Shown: positions 32,818-44,034, numbered from the stretch's first letter. The stretch: DNA of 64,000 nt from Branchipolynoe longqiensis (GCA_030323885.1 CM059186.1:174723047-174787046); one strand, 5' to 3'. Made by a program: numbers and translations. Notes: generated from the letters alone by a model not told the origin.

Positions 32818-35765
32818 ATGGCCGACATATGCTGGGTGTTGAACGTCATGCTGGCGAAACCGCGCACGTGTTGCCGGCCCGCTGCTTCGTCGATCGCCGG
32901 CGAATGTAGTGTTGTCCCGGTGGACTGGCACGCGTGTTGCCGGCTCCTTGCTTTGTCAATCGTCGGAGAATTAAGTGTTGTCCCGGCGGACTGGCATGCA
33001 TCTCATCTGCTCCTTGCTTCATGGATCGTCGGAGAATCCAACATCGTGCCGGGGAACCTGCACGTGTGTTGCCGGCTCTTTGCTTTGACGACCGCTTAAG
33101 GCTTGATGACGTCTCCTGGTGCGCGTGTCGCTCGCTCCTTGCTTCGTCGATCACCAGAGAAATTTAATGTCATACCGGCGGGCGTTTTGCCGGCCCCCGG
33201 CTTCGTCAACCGTTGGAGCAATTTGGTGGCTTGATAAGGTCTCCTGGCGCGCGTGTCACCGGCTCCTTGCTTCGTCGATCGCCGGAGAATTTTAACATCA
33301 TGCTGGCAAACCGGCACGTGCGTTGTGGCCCCACCGGTCGGGCCGACTGCAGTGAATCCCATGTTGCTGGAGAATTTTGTATTGTCCCGGCGGGCCGGCA
33401 CGCGTTTCGCCGGCTCCTTGCTTCGTCGATCGCCGGAGAATTTTAACGTCGTGCTGGCGAACCGGCGCGTGTGTTGCCGGCTCCCTGCTACGTCGATCGC
33501 CGGAGAATTTTAATGTTGTCCCGGCGGGCTGGCACGCATATCGCCGGCTTCTTGCTTCGTCGATCACCGGAGAAATTAACGTCATGCCGGCGAGCGTATT
33601 ACTGGCTCCCGGCTTGTCAATCGTCGGAGAAATTAGTCCGTTGACCCGCCGCGCGTGTTGCCGGCTCCTTACCTCGTCGATCGCCGAGGAATTTAGTGTT
33701 GTCCCGGCGGGCTGGCCCGCGTGTCGCCGGCTCCTTGCTTCGTCAATCGTGGAGAATCCAATGATAGAGTGATTCCCATACGTGTGTCGCCGGCTCCCTG
33801 CTACGTCGATCACCGGAGAATTTACTATTGTCCCGGCGGGATGGCGCGCATATCGCCGGCTCCCGGCTTCGTCAATCGTCGGAGAAATTAGCCCGTCCAC
33901 GGGCGCGCGTATTGCCGGCTCCTTACTTCGTCGATCACCGGGGAATTTAGTGTTGTCCCGGCGGGCTGGCGCGCATATCGCCGGCTCCTTGCTTCGTCGA
34001 TCGCCAGGGAAATTAACGTCATGTTGTGTGTTGCCGGCTCCCTGATACGTAGATCGTCGGAGAATTTAGTATTGTCCCGGCGGGCTGGCGCGTGTGTCGC
34101 CGGCTCCTTGCTACGTCAATCGCCGGAGAAATTTAACGTAGTGCCGGCGAACCGGCGCGTGTGTTGCCGGCTCCCTGCTGCGTCGATCGCCGGAGAATTT
34201 AGTGTCGTCCCGGCGGGCTACCACACTGATTCCCATGCTTAACGTCTCCTGGCTCCTCCGGTCAGGCCGGCTGCAGTGAATCCTTGCTTCGTCAATCGTC
34301 GGAGAAATTAGTGTTTCCTTGGTCGACGGCAGCTGCTACAGTGATTCCCATGCCCAAAGCTTGACAATGTCTCCTGGCTCCTCTGGTCGGACCTGCTACA
34401 GAGAAATTAGTGTTTTCCTGGTCGACGGCATCTGCTAGAGTGATTCCCATGCTTAAGGCTTGATAACGTCTCCTGGCACGCGTGTCGCCGGCTCCTTGCC
34501 TCGTTAATCGCCGTAGAAATTTAACGTCGTGCCGGCGAGCGCATTGCCGGCCCCCGACTACGTCAATCGCCGGAGAATTTAGTGTTGTCCCGGTGCGGCG
34601 AGCGTGTTGCCGGCTCCCGGCTTTGTCAATCGTCGGAGAAGTTAGTGTTTCCTTGGTCGACGGCATCTGCTACAGTGATTCCCATACTTAAGGCTTGATA
34701 ACGTCTCCTGGCGCGCGTGTTGCCGGCTCCTTGCTTTGTCGATCGGCGGAGAATTTAACGTCGTGCCGGCGAACCGGCGCGTGTGTTGCCGGCTCCCTGC
34801 TACGTCGATCGCCGGAAAATTAATGTTGTCCCGGCGGGCTGGCGCGCATATGGCCGGCTCCTTGCTTCGTCGATCGCCGGAGAATTTTAACGTCTTGCCG
34901 GCGACTCGGCGCGCATGTTGCCGACTCCTTGCTTCGTCGATCGCCGGAGAATTTAGTCTTGTCCCGGCGGGATGGCACGTGTATTGCCGGCTCCTTGCTT
35001 CGTCAATCGCCGTAGAAATTAACGTCGTGCCGGCGCACGTATTGCCGGCTCCCGGCCTCGTCAATCGCCGGAATATCGCCGGCTCCTTGCTTCGTCGATC
35101 GCCGGAGAATTCTAACGTCGTACCGGCGAACCGGGGCGTGTGTTGCCGGCTCCCTACTACGCCGATCGCCGGAGAAATTAGTGTTGTCCCGTCGTGCTGG
35201 CGCGCGTATCGCCGGCTCCTTGCTTCGTCGATCGCGGGAGAATTCTAACGGTGTGCCAGCGCGCGTGTTGCCGGCTCCTTACTTCGTCGATCGCCGGGGA
35301 ATTTAGTGTTGTCCCGGCGGGCTGGCGCCCGTGACGTCAATCGTCGGAGATTCCCATGCTTAAGGCTTGATAACGTCTCCTGGCTCCTCCGGTCGGGCCG
35401 GCTGCAGTGAATCCCAATTTTCCAATTTTCTTCTGGCGCGCGTGTCGCCGGCTCCTTGCTTCGTCGATCGCCGGAGAAATTTAACACCCTGCCGGCGAAC
35501 CGGCGCGTGTGTTGCCGGCTCCCTGCTACGTAGATCACCGGAAAATTTAGTATTGTCCCAGCGGGCTGGCCCGCTTGTCGCCAGCTCCTTGCTTCGTCGA
35601 CCGTCGGAGAAAATTAACGTCGTGCCGGCGAACCGGCGCCTTTGTTGCCGGCTCCCTGCTGCGTCGATCGCCGGAGAATTTAGTGTTGTCCCGGCGGGCT
35701 ACTACACTGATTCCCATGCTTAACGTCTCCTGGCTCCTCCGGTCAGGCCGGCTGCAGTGAATCCC
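32818..35765. repeat. GC-rich 66/67-bp satellite inside the YR element, ~40+ units
   Basis: The unit reads GCCGGCTCCTTGCTTCGTCG, ATCGCCGGAGAATTTAGTG, TTGTCCCGGCGGGCTGGCG, CGC. A second subtype has AACGTCGTGCCGGCGAACC and GCGCGTGTGTTGCC. Subtypes tend to alternate, giving ~133-bp higher-order units. Periods of 66 and 67 bp alternate with the number of Ts in TTTA/TTTTA. A distinct spacer containing GTCTCCTGGCTCCTCCGGTC, GGGCCGGCTGCAGTGAATCCC-like, recurs at about 33330, 34230, 34370, 35380 and 35730. The same CTCCTGGCTCCTCCGGTC also starts terminal repeat b, suggesting the array grew from the inner edge of the left terminus. Confidence 0.9.
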
Positions 35766-36076
35766 AATTTAAAGTCTGGTCAAAGTCTCCTGGCTCCTCC
35801 GGTCGTAATGACAGAACCCACTGCTGCGTCGCCTTATATAGCTAATCTGTACCCACAAAGCAGCGCGTCGACAGTTTTAGCACACTGCCTGCTACGTCAT
35901 CAGAACCTGAGATCCACGGCGGCGAGGCTAAAGAACAAACCGCTAGCCGGCGACTGAGTTAAATACGTAGTTCTGAAGAATTCCGCTAGTCGGCGCAAAG
36001 ACGTCCTGGCTACTGGCACGCCTTGTACTGTCTCCGTGATCCTGATTACCCGCAATGCCAAAGCATTACGCATAAT
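35766..36076. repeat. Split repeat b, copy 2 (A1)
   Basis: Left terminus in gene orientation; abuts SINE sequence on one side and the satellite on the other. Differs by one base from 31739-32049. Confidence 0.95.
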
Positions 36077-36397
36077 GCTGCCGCACTGGGAAATCAGGCC
36101 AAAGGTACCATAACCCGATATCACACTCACTCACATTATCCGGACCCTGAGCTATCCGGTCCTTGTCCTATCCTATTAATGCCGAGCTCCAGGCTTAGAA
36201 GCGACACGGATCAATTTTATACGCTATTGGTTTGACTTGAACGGGAACCGAACTCCCGATCCCCCACACCCGAGGCCCGCGCTCTGCCGGTTCGGTAACT
36301 GCGCCCGGTAGGGGGCTTCGGCATTGAGGATAAGATAGATGGGGTGACATTTCATGGATGTAGTCGGTGCAGGACTGTTCGGCAAATTGAGAATGTC

Positions 36398-36816
36398 TAT
36401 AGCCCTGTTTACACGGGCGATTTAAAACGCCTCATATAAAACGACTTGCCTAGATCGACTCACATTTGCCGTGTAAACGCGATTCTGAGGCGTTTTAGGG
36501 CTGAATCGATTCATATGAAACGGTTCATCTATACCACCTCGCGAGGTGGTTTATTTGAAGCGATTCAGCTGGTTCCCGGGCGGCGATAGTGTAAAATAGC
36601 AGTGCTCGCCGGCTACAGGCGGACCTAAGGCTGCTGGTTACCAGGCGGCGATAGTGTAAAATAGCAGTGCTCGCCGGCTACAGGCGGACCTAAGGCTGCT
36701 GGTTCCCGGTGCCAAAACACTTTCAAACTCCATCCGTGTAAACGCGCTTCTAAAACGCTTCATATAAATCGCTTTGTCTAGATCGTTTCACAATTCCCCG
36801 TGTAAACACGGCTTAC
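36398..36816. mobile_element. MITE with TTTACACGG termini
   Basis: The left end TATAGCCCTGTTTACACGGG and right end CCGTGTAAACACGGCTTA are inverse. Inner blocks (AAACGCCTCATATAAA, CTAGATCG) also occur in both orientations. A perfect 18-bp palindrome ACCACCTCGCGAGGTGGT lies at 36533-36550. Confidence 0.75.
36581..36710. repeat. 65-bp direct tandem duplication inside the MITE
   Basis: CGGCGATAGTGTAAAATAGC and the following 45 bases occur twice (from 36581 and 36646) with essentially no divergence, so the duplication is recent. Confidence 0.9.
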
Positions 36817-37071
36817 CTCTCGATTGGGGGGGGGGGGGGGTTCTGGCTAGGCTGATTGGTGGGAGGGCGGTGGGGGGGGGGGGGGGGATCTTGTGAGCTC
36901 ACTCCAAGATATACCTTTCTCAGTAGGCGTATCAACTGCACAACCCTTATTCTGCTTTTTGTTGTAAATATAATTTAGTCATTGGATTTAGTTTTTGTTA
37001 GCGCTGTGGCCCTGGTCTTCCGGTCATGTGAAATACAGTTATTTAGACTATATATATATATATATATATTT
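36817..37071. other. No gene; poly-G runs and (TA)n
   Basis: Two long G runs at 36825-36840 and 36873-36887, and a (TA)n at 37050-37070. Confidence 0.5.
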
Positions 37072-37385
37072 TCTTTTATTGAAGATTTATACTGCCTATC
37101 ATGGATAAGTCTGAATAGACTTGTTTTCACCATTAGACAGTTTGTCGATAGAAAGCCTGAGCCTACACTTTTACCGACCCAAAGGATTTTTAACCTCCCA
37201 CACCACATAGACATGGTATGAGAGCAACCAACCTTTGATAACGCTTAAGTTATACAGAGCGGTGGGAATCCAAATAGGCAGAGGTCGGGGGGCATGGACA
37301 ATCGAATGAACGACCGACCTTCAGATTAGGAGTCCGACCTAGAAAAAAGTCAGACATTCTAACCACTCTGCCACAGAGAACACCA
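37072..37385 (-). mobile_element. SINE family B, minus strand
   Basis: From the 3' end GAAGATTTATACTGCCTATC to the head inverse AACCACTCTGCCACAGAGAA. Insertion next to the (TA)n run. Confidence 0.85.
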
Positions 37386-38055
37386 CAAATGTAGTATATC
37401 TATATATATTATATCTATATGAAGTTTGATATTGTCATCAGCAGCTAGCTGAAATGAGCTGAAATGACAATATTCCTTTAAAACTTACGTATGACATATT
37501 TGAAAAAAAACATATATGAGATAGTAATTATATGTTGTAGTATACATACACATTAAGTTAATGTTTGGTAGGATTGTGGGGGTATAAATGACTTAAGCGG
37601 TTATGGGCATGTTTGCCAGTGTAATGTGAGGTTAAGCAAGCTGGGTTAGGTTGCAGGAGGTGGTATAGGTGGGCTAAGATCTGTGTACATATGTGTATAT
37701 GTGTATTGATTAGATCATTCAAACAGTTACAAGCTATAAACAAGAAGCAAGAAAACCTAAATTATTACTTAAACAAAATTCAAAGTTTTTAAATCAAATT
37801 GGATTAGTGCTGCCCAGCGGTGAAAACGAGTGTTAGCACACTTATCTGTTATGAGCAGGGTAAATAAATTTAGCACAAATATTGTTGTTAATGATTCAAG
37901 TGTGTAAGGCTACACCAAACAGCTTGTGCTTTAACAACAACAACAACAACAACAGTTTTTACTTCAATCCTTAGGAGAAGTGACTGTTGTTAGTAACAAT
38001 CTCCACCCTCCAAATACACGACACACATCGATAGACACACAAGAGCACACAAGAG
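37386..38055. other. No gene recognised
   Basis: AT-rich; (AAC)n at 37931-37953. No domain. Confidence 0.35.
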
Positions 38056-38372
38056 CACCGAGGCCGATGGACGAATCGATAGAGCGCGGGCCTCGCGTGA
38101 AGGATATTGGGAGTTTACTTCCCGATCAAGTCAAACAAATGATTTATAAAATTGATACTTGTCACTTCTTAGCATGGCGCTCAGCATTAATAGGATATGG
38201 CAATGACTGGTTAGCTCAGTGTTAGGATAATGTGACTGAGTGGGATATCGGGTCATGGTGTCAACATCCTGATTTCCCAGTGGGGCAGCACTATAAAGTC
38301 ACCATGAGTGCGCACTGTCACAAGTCGGTACCCATTCTGATATGACCTTAGATGTTGCCAGGATGTAAAATT
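38056..38372 (+). mobile_element. SINE family A
   Basis: Head GACGAATCGATAGAGCGCGG, body GGCGCTCAGCATTAATAGG, tail GACCTTAGATGTTGCCAGGA then AAAATTCC. Confidence 0.8.
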
Positions 38373-38716
38373 CCAAAAAAACATACCACAAGGGCGCTTT
38401 TTGATTCAACTTCAAGCCCGGTATGCTTACACGAATCACTCACATGAACTCATAAAAGTCTCACTGCTATTGGCGCCCTCTATTAAGAAGTCGTGCACCG
38501 AGAGTTGAATCATTCCGGGCGTTTTATTGCTGGGACATTTAAAAAAAAACACGCAAAACAATGCTGATCCACCCTGGTACAAATGATGAATGGAGTGATA
38601 AAGGGAACTGAATAGGTCCCTACAGGAACTGATAAGATCAACGCCCAGGGGCGTGCTCTGCTTCTGGTGGTATGGATTGTGTCGATTTGACGCGCCCCCT
38701 GGCGGTGAAGTGCGAT
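38373..38716. other. No gene recognised
   Basis: A minus-strand open frame of 100 codons here (38436-38738) has no domain and runs into SINE sequence. Confidence 0.35.
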
Positions 38717-39043
38717 AACCTTTACGTCCTGGTAACATCTAAGGTCACATCAGGACAGGTACCGACTTGTGACAATGGGCACTCATGGTGACTTTCTAGT
38801 ACTGCCCCACTGCGAAACCAGGCCACCAGCACCATGACCCAATATTCCACCCAGTCACATTATCCTGCCACTGAGCTAACCCCCCAGTCCTTGCCATATC
38901 CTATCCTATTAATGCCGAGCGCCAGGCTAGGAAGTGACAAATATAAATTTAGTAAGTCATCGGTTTGGCTCGACTGGTAATTGAACTTTCGATGTCATGC
39001 ACATGAGGCCTGCTCTCTACAGATTTGGCCACCGCGCCCGGTA
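38717..39043 (-). mobile_element. SINE family A, full length
   Basis: Tail TACGTCCTGGTAACATCTAAG to head GGCCACCGCGCCCGGTAG. Confidence 0.82.
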
Positions 39044-39247
39044 GTGCGATATCTAATCAAGACTAACTCTGACTCATAAGAACAGCGCTACCACACAATG
39101 TGTTATGTACTGCCGCAACATGGGAATTGCTAGTCCTTCTACAGACGATCAAGGCGGGACGAGGTTATCCTTTGTCACTTCCATGTTGGTCATATGTGTC
39201 ATATTGGTGATACATGTCATATTGGTCATACGTGTCATATTGGTCAT

Positions 39248-39524
39248 ACGGTTACAGACTTATGACAGTGCACACTCATGGCAACTTTCCAGTGCTGCCC
39301 CACTGGATAATCAGGCCACCGGCACCATGACCCGATATCCCACTCAGTCACATTATCCTGACACTGAGCTAACCAGTCCTTGCCCTATCCTATTAATGCC
39401 GAAAGCCAGGCTAGGAAATGACAAGTACCAATTTTATAAGTCATTGGTTTGACTCGACCGCGAACCGAACTTCCGACCTTCCGCACGCGAGGCCCGCACT
39501 CTACCGATTTGATCACCGCGCCCG
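39248..39524 (-). mobile_element. SINE family A, tail replaced
   Basis: Starts mid-body at TTACAGACTTATGACAGTG and ends at the head CACCGCGCCCGGT. The missing tail is replaced by five GTCATATTGGTCATA-like tandem copies (39185-39247). Confidence 0.78.
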
Positions 39525-39783
39525 GTGCGTATGGCGAAGAAGCTGGTGGGTGGGGATCGTGGCTCCAGTCAGGGCAATGAGGCGCGTGAATGAGTGTAAT
39601 CTGATAGCTATATAGCGGGCGGAGAGCTGGGGGTGCGGGCAGGCAGAAAGGGTGATGAATGATAATAGCATGCTTCACAACGTCGAGTTGTAAGATGAGC
39701 GTGCAAGCAATTTAAAGCCCGCCATACACAGTACGATATACTGTCGTGAATACATTTAATCAGGGACAAGGGGATGATTTTAA
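39525..39783. other. No gene recognised
   Basis: Mid-GC sequence without domain or repeat signal. Confidence 0.3.
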
Positions 39784-40065
39784 TGCCAGGTACACACCTA
39801 CCGTTTATCCGCACCCACCTACCGTATACGATCTAAAACTGCCTGTTTCACACACAAAAGTCATTAGGTGCGCGATCCCCTAGAACACCTACCGATTGCG
39901 ATTCGCGACTTAAAACTCAGATTTAGGGCTAAAACTGCTTGCTTACGATTGCGATTCGCTATTCGAAAAATGAATTGGCCCGTTTTCAGTCGTAAGCGGG
40001 ACGGGATGGGGTCGCGAGTTTTACTTTTAGTGCGCGAATCGTATACGGTAGGTGTGTACTTGGCA
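39784..40065. mobile_element. PIF/Harbinger-like MITE, second copy, TAA duplication
   Basis: Ends TGCCAGGTACACACCTACCG and the inverse CGGTAGGTGTGTACTTGGCA, with TAA at 39781-39783 and 40066-40068. Inverted relative of 10783-11057; it shares GCGAGTTTTA, TTAGTGCGCGAATCGTATAC. Confidence 0.82.
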
Positions 40066-40269
40066 TAAGGCTAACGTAAGATAGGTTAAATTCCGATTAA
40101 TTTAACCTATCAGTTGTGGTACTTGAAAGTGTTGTATGCCTATTCAAGACATAAATTCTCATAACAAGCATATATGAAACATAAATTCTAAACAGTATCA
40201 TTTAAAATAATATACGTTGTATATATGCTTTATATGAGGATTTGTGTAGAGTTACTTATATATTATTCA

Positions 40270-40625
40270 TTAAAGCAGCATAGTCCGATGAAGCATCAAA
40301 TTTTCAAAACCAAAATAATTATTTAGATTTGATTCTACATATCTAACTTAGATACTGCTGCACTTATTAAGCATTTGTTTCTGCATAGAAGGCAATACTG
40401 AGTCAATGTAACATAACCTGTTACTGCAGAAGTCTATGGTGTCAGAGTTTTGGCAAGCTTGCCAAAACTAATTTTACATGTCTACACTCAAAATATCTCA
40501 AAAGTTTACCATTTAAAATAAAAGTAACTTTGAACTAATGTAAAGGAGATACTGGTGATCGATCTAATATATTTATCTAAAAAAAAACCACAGAAACTCA
40601 AAACCATCGGACTATGCAACTTTAA
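40270..40625. mobile_element. TTAA-flanked MITE
   Basis: Ends TTAAAGCAGCATAGTCCGAT and ATCGGACTATGCAACTTTAA. Same family as 21780-22117, with matching interior (ATTTTCAAAACCAAAATAAT). Confidence 0.75.
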
Positions 40626-40734
40626 GTAAATAAACTAAATACATAACAACCTTCGAGAACCGCTATCACATATTATACCTATAGACTAGAATAACCGAAG
40701 ATAATTAGGATATACAAACAGTCTGTGTTGGGGT

Positions 40735-40865
40735 TTTACGTCCTGCAAAGATCTAAGGTCATACCAGGACGTGTAGCCTATCGATTTGTGACGGTGCGCA
40801 CTCATGGTGACTTTATAGTGCTGCTCCACCAGGAGACTAGGTCGTCGGCACCATGACTCAATTTC
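40735..40865 (-). mobile_element. SINE family A, 5'-truncated
   Basis: GGGGTTTTACGTCCTGCAAA through GACTTTATAGTGCTGCTCC to GGCACCATGACTCAAT; the rest is absent. Confidence 0.72.
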
Positions 40866-41274
40866 AAAACAACACGAATTGCTGATAGCATTCTCCTCTT
40901 CAAATTGTTTTTTATCAGGATATCTGGGTCAGGACACCCCATTTTAAAACTTAAGCTGGCCAGGACTTGATTCCTTTATGCTCACGGAATTCAGATGATA
41001 AGAGCCACTTCGGAGAAGACGGAACAATAATTAATGATCTGGAATTCTTAAAACTGGTGCAACAAGAAACAGGAACAAGGAAATACAAAGCATTAAGATT
41101 ATTGAGGAATTATTTAGAACTTTCAACCAGTCAATAAAGAGCGTAATGAAGGAGGACATTGGAGACAGGATGAACAGTAAGCGGAACTTCTTTGTGGATA
41201 TAGGGAATAAGTTAGCTAGTGAGGTGAACCATTAAATTAATAATTACACAAGCCTAACAGAAACACACCCCAAC
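40866..41274. other. No gene recognised
   Basis: Possible coding remnant (lysine-rich short frames around 41030-41230), too degenerate to identify. Confidence 0.3.
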
Positions 41275-41790
41275 TTAAAGTTGCATAGTCCGATGGCTAT
41301 CGAATTTTCCCCTCATTTTTGAGATAAATGTATCAGTTTGACCATTATAATGTAATATGCATTATTCTGGAGTCACTTTGATTAAAGAAACGCCTAATTC
41401 TGGAGCAATTTGAGCTGAAAGTCCCTAAAATAATCTTGGCAAGCTTGCCAAAAGTCCAGTTGTTGTGGTCCAGATTCACATCTCGCGATGATCACGTGAT
41501 GAGGAATGACCTTATGTCCTGGAACCTGACTAAAGCTATATATGGTACTGGAATGAGGGCCACACTAATGAGGTCATGGGATTGACCTAATTGGTCAGTG
41601 CTCTCTCTACCTAATGGCTGTCTCAAAATAGGCGTCCAGAGGGATGGGGGTAATAAATTCAGTGATTATTCTGTATATGCTACACCAAAGCATTAGTTAA
41701 TGCACCAGTACCTAAGTTGGATATATAGAATCAAATATAAGTAATTGTTTTGGTTTTGAAAAAATGTTTCATCGAACCATGCAACTTTAA
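41275..41790. mobile_element. TTAA-flanked MITE, longer copy
   Basis: Ends TTAAAGTTGCATAGTCCGATG and CATCGAACCATGCAACTTTAA. About 160 bp longer than its relatives, with an unrelated central stretch (41470-41650) that may be a nested insertion. Confidence 0.68.
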
Positions 41791-42060
41791 TCTAGATGCA
41801 AGAATAGAAGCCGAATTCACCACTAAAGGCAGATGGCTAGGCACAGCAAAATTACGTCAACTACCTAAATTGGACATATTGGAAGCATGCAGGGGAAATC
41901 TCATTCAAATGAAGATTGGCGATGTTGTTCTTGGTAGATCAGACGTATAATTACTTATACTTATCCTCTTATGTTTATATATTTAGTCATAATGACTTGT
42001 TAACAGATTCGGCCTGTCCATACATGATCTGTCATAATTATCGTGGTCATACGTGTGTTT
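41791..42060. other. No gene recognised
   Basis: An open frame of 66 codons ending at 41950 overlaps the MITE end and shows no domain. Confidence 0.3.
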
Positions 42061-42394
42061 GTTTGTTGTTGTTTTACGTCCTTGCAACATCTAAGGTCAT
42101 AACAGGATGGGTACCGACTTGTGACAGTACGCACTCATGGCGATTTTGTAGTACTGCCCCACTGGGAAATCAGGCCGCCAGCACCATGACCCGATATCCC
42201 ACTCAGTCACATTATCCTGACACCGAGCTAACCAGCCCTTGCGCTATCCTAATAATGCCGAGCACCAGGCTAGGAAGCGACAAGTATCAATTTTTAAAAG
42301 TCATTGGTTTGACTTGAACGGGAACCGAACTCACAAACTCCCGATCTTCCGCACGCGAGGCCTGTGCTCTACCGATTCGGCCACCGTGCCCGGT
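42061..42394 (-). mobile_element. SINE family A, full length
   Basis: GTTGTTGTTTTACGTCCTTG tail to GCCACCGTGCCCGGTT head, all body blocks present. Confidence 0.83.
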
Positions 42395-43165
42395 TCATAC
42401 ATGGATGTCGTCGTAGTGTGACAGTCTACATCCATGTTTCGGCCATTTTTATTCGGAACTTCTTTCCCTCCCTGTTCCGTGAATCTCAGCTGAAAGTATC
42501 TCTATATAAACACCTATATATTATATATATAGGTGGGTGCACTTTTTATGTATTTTATCATCGCGTAAATAATGGATATATGTCTATTCAGAATGTATGG
42601 TATTATAAAAAAAATCCAATAAAAACATCACATTTATACCTTTAATGCATCAAAGATAACGCGCATTGACTCACGATTTACAATGGTGTGCTTCGCATCT
42701 TGAATATAGACGCACAGAGGGACACCGCCCCCCCCCCCCCCCCCACCATCCCTAGTGTATGCGGTGTCAAGGCCGAGGATTGGTTGGGGGGAAGGTATCA
42801 ACAGTCAACAGCGGCCTAAACGCTATATGTGTGCCCCTTGTGAAAAATTAAACATGGAAGCCCGGGCAACAATTTATCACAGTCACAAAATATAAAATAC
42901 AGTGGCAGCAGTATATTGCTGAAGGTGACGCGGGTCGTGTGGAAATGGGGAGTGTATGTGTATGTGGGGGGATGGGGAGGGGAGTGTGGGATGGAGTACA
43001 TCCATTGACGTGCTGTCCATTGCAGCATTGAAAGGCCTCGTCACGCCTCAGTGCTAAGCGAGGTGACAGCTCTCACGCGCGCGTCATAATTGACGCTCGT
43101 CAAAATTGACGCACGTCACGACCACAACGGATGACAGTTTAGATGATATATATATATGGATGTTG
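42395..43165. other. No gene; small hairpin and poly-C
   Basis: ATACATGGATGTCG with ATCCATGT nearby gives a small hairpin (42398-42437). A C run of about 16 is at 42728-42744. TATA-rich 42500-42530. Confidence 0.4.
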
Positions 43166-43830
43166 GTTGGTTGTTAAAATTTCACGTCCTGGCAACATCT
43201 AAGGTCATATCAGGAAGGGCACCGACTTGTGACAGTGCGCACTCATGGTGACTTTATAGTGCTGCCCCACTGGGAGACCGGGCCAACAGAACCATGACCA
43301 TGTATTAGTCATTAACTAAATAAACTAAAGAAATAACATATCTTTTGAGAACCGCTATCACATACTAAAACTATAGCTATAGACGAGAATAACACTCAGT
43401 CACATTATCCTGACACTGAGCCAACCAATCCTTGCCGTATCCTAATAATACCGAGTGCCATGCTGGAAAGCGATAAGTATAAGTGAATAAGTCATTGTTT
43501 CTTTTTATGTTCAGAATGGGTTGTGCTACACACAATGCAACACATTCCACTTCCACTATGTACAAATCAAATGTCATCGCTCCAACGGCTGGTAGACCAG
43601 TGCCTCGGCGCTGATAAAATATGTATAAAGTTGGGCTTCGGCAAGAGAGAGACTGGTAGACCAGTGCCTCGGCGCTGATAAAATATGTATTCAGATGAAT
43701 AAAAATATTTACCCCCCCCAACAACAATTTTTTGTGACTCGTCCAGGGTTCCAAGCCGTGGGTTCGAATCCCACGATCTACCAAAACGGGAGACGGACGC
43801 TCAACTCATTCGGTCATCTCGCCTGGTGAG
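43166..43830 (-). mobile_element. SINE family A with two nested insertions
   Basis: The body is interrupted at about 43299-43391 by a segment similar to 40625-40700 (GAGAACCGCTATCACATA shared), and again at about 43499-43734. The second insertion carries two tandem copies of GACTGGTAGACCAGTGCCTC plus the next ~25 bases. The tRNA-like head (TGGGTTCGAATCCCACG then CTCAACTCATTCGGTCATC) completes it to 43830. Confidence 0.68.
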
Positions 43831-44034
43831 ATGATTTATGGAAGGGAATCAGGCAGGGGGTAGGGCAGTGAGGCAGGGTGCAAGTTCAGGGTGGGAGTGG
43901 AGTGGAGGGGAGGGTGGGGGAGGGGAGGGGGGGGGAGGGTGAGTTAAAGGCAATATCAAGGTGGGAGTGGAGGACAGGGTGGGTGGTGCGACTAAATTTT
44001 GCGCCCCGTTGTAACGATTTCAACTTCCCCCCTT
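43831..44034. other. G/A-rich low-complexity sequence
   Basis: GGGGAGGG-type repeats (43900-43945), no gene. Confidence 0.6.

Larger units (their letters stand above)
31578..36076 (-). mobile_element. Ngaro-like YR element with split direct repeats and internal satellite
   Basis: Plus-strand order: repeat a (31578-31704), 34 bp, repeat b (31739-32049), repeat a (32045-32171), body (32172-35765), repeat b (35766-36076). In the minus orientation of its recombinase gene this is A1 - body - B1 - A2 - B2. The two a copies (127 bp) look identical; the two b copies (311 bp) differ at one base. ATAAT occurs at the left end, at the b/a junction and at the right end, as expected for a recombination core. 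The body contains only a broken tyrosine-recombinase fragment and about 2.9 kb of tandem repeats; RT, RNase H and gag are absent. It is non-autonomous, and the repeat identity implies recent movement or conversion. Confidence 0.86.
31481..36309 (-). mobile_element. SINE-A copy split by a nested YR element
   Basis: The tail half (31481-31577) reads up to CACTGATGTGACTTA. The head half (36077-36309) resumes at GCTGCCGCACTGGGAAATCA and ends in a tRNA-like head. Intact members read GACTTTATAGTGCTGCCCCACTGG, so a 4.5-kb element sits at this point. A few target bases differ from consensus at the junction. Confidence 0.82.

Noticed and set aside
33298..35248. Long open frames across the GC-rich satellite on both strands
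   Set aside because: The ~66-bp unit (22 codons) keeps frames open by chance; 67-bp units shift the frame, and no frame is consistently conserved.
43740..43830. Possible tRNA gene (GTGGGTTCGAATCCCAC arm)
   Set aside because: It is the head of a SINE-A copy on the minus strand, continuous with the family body.
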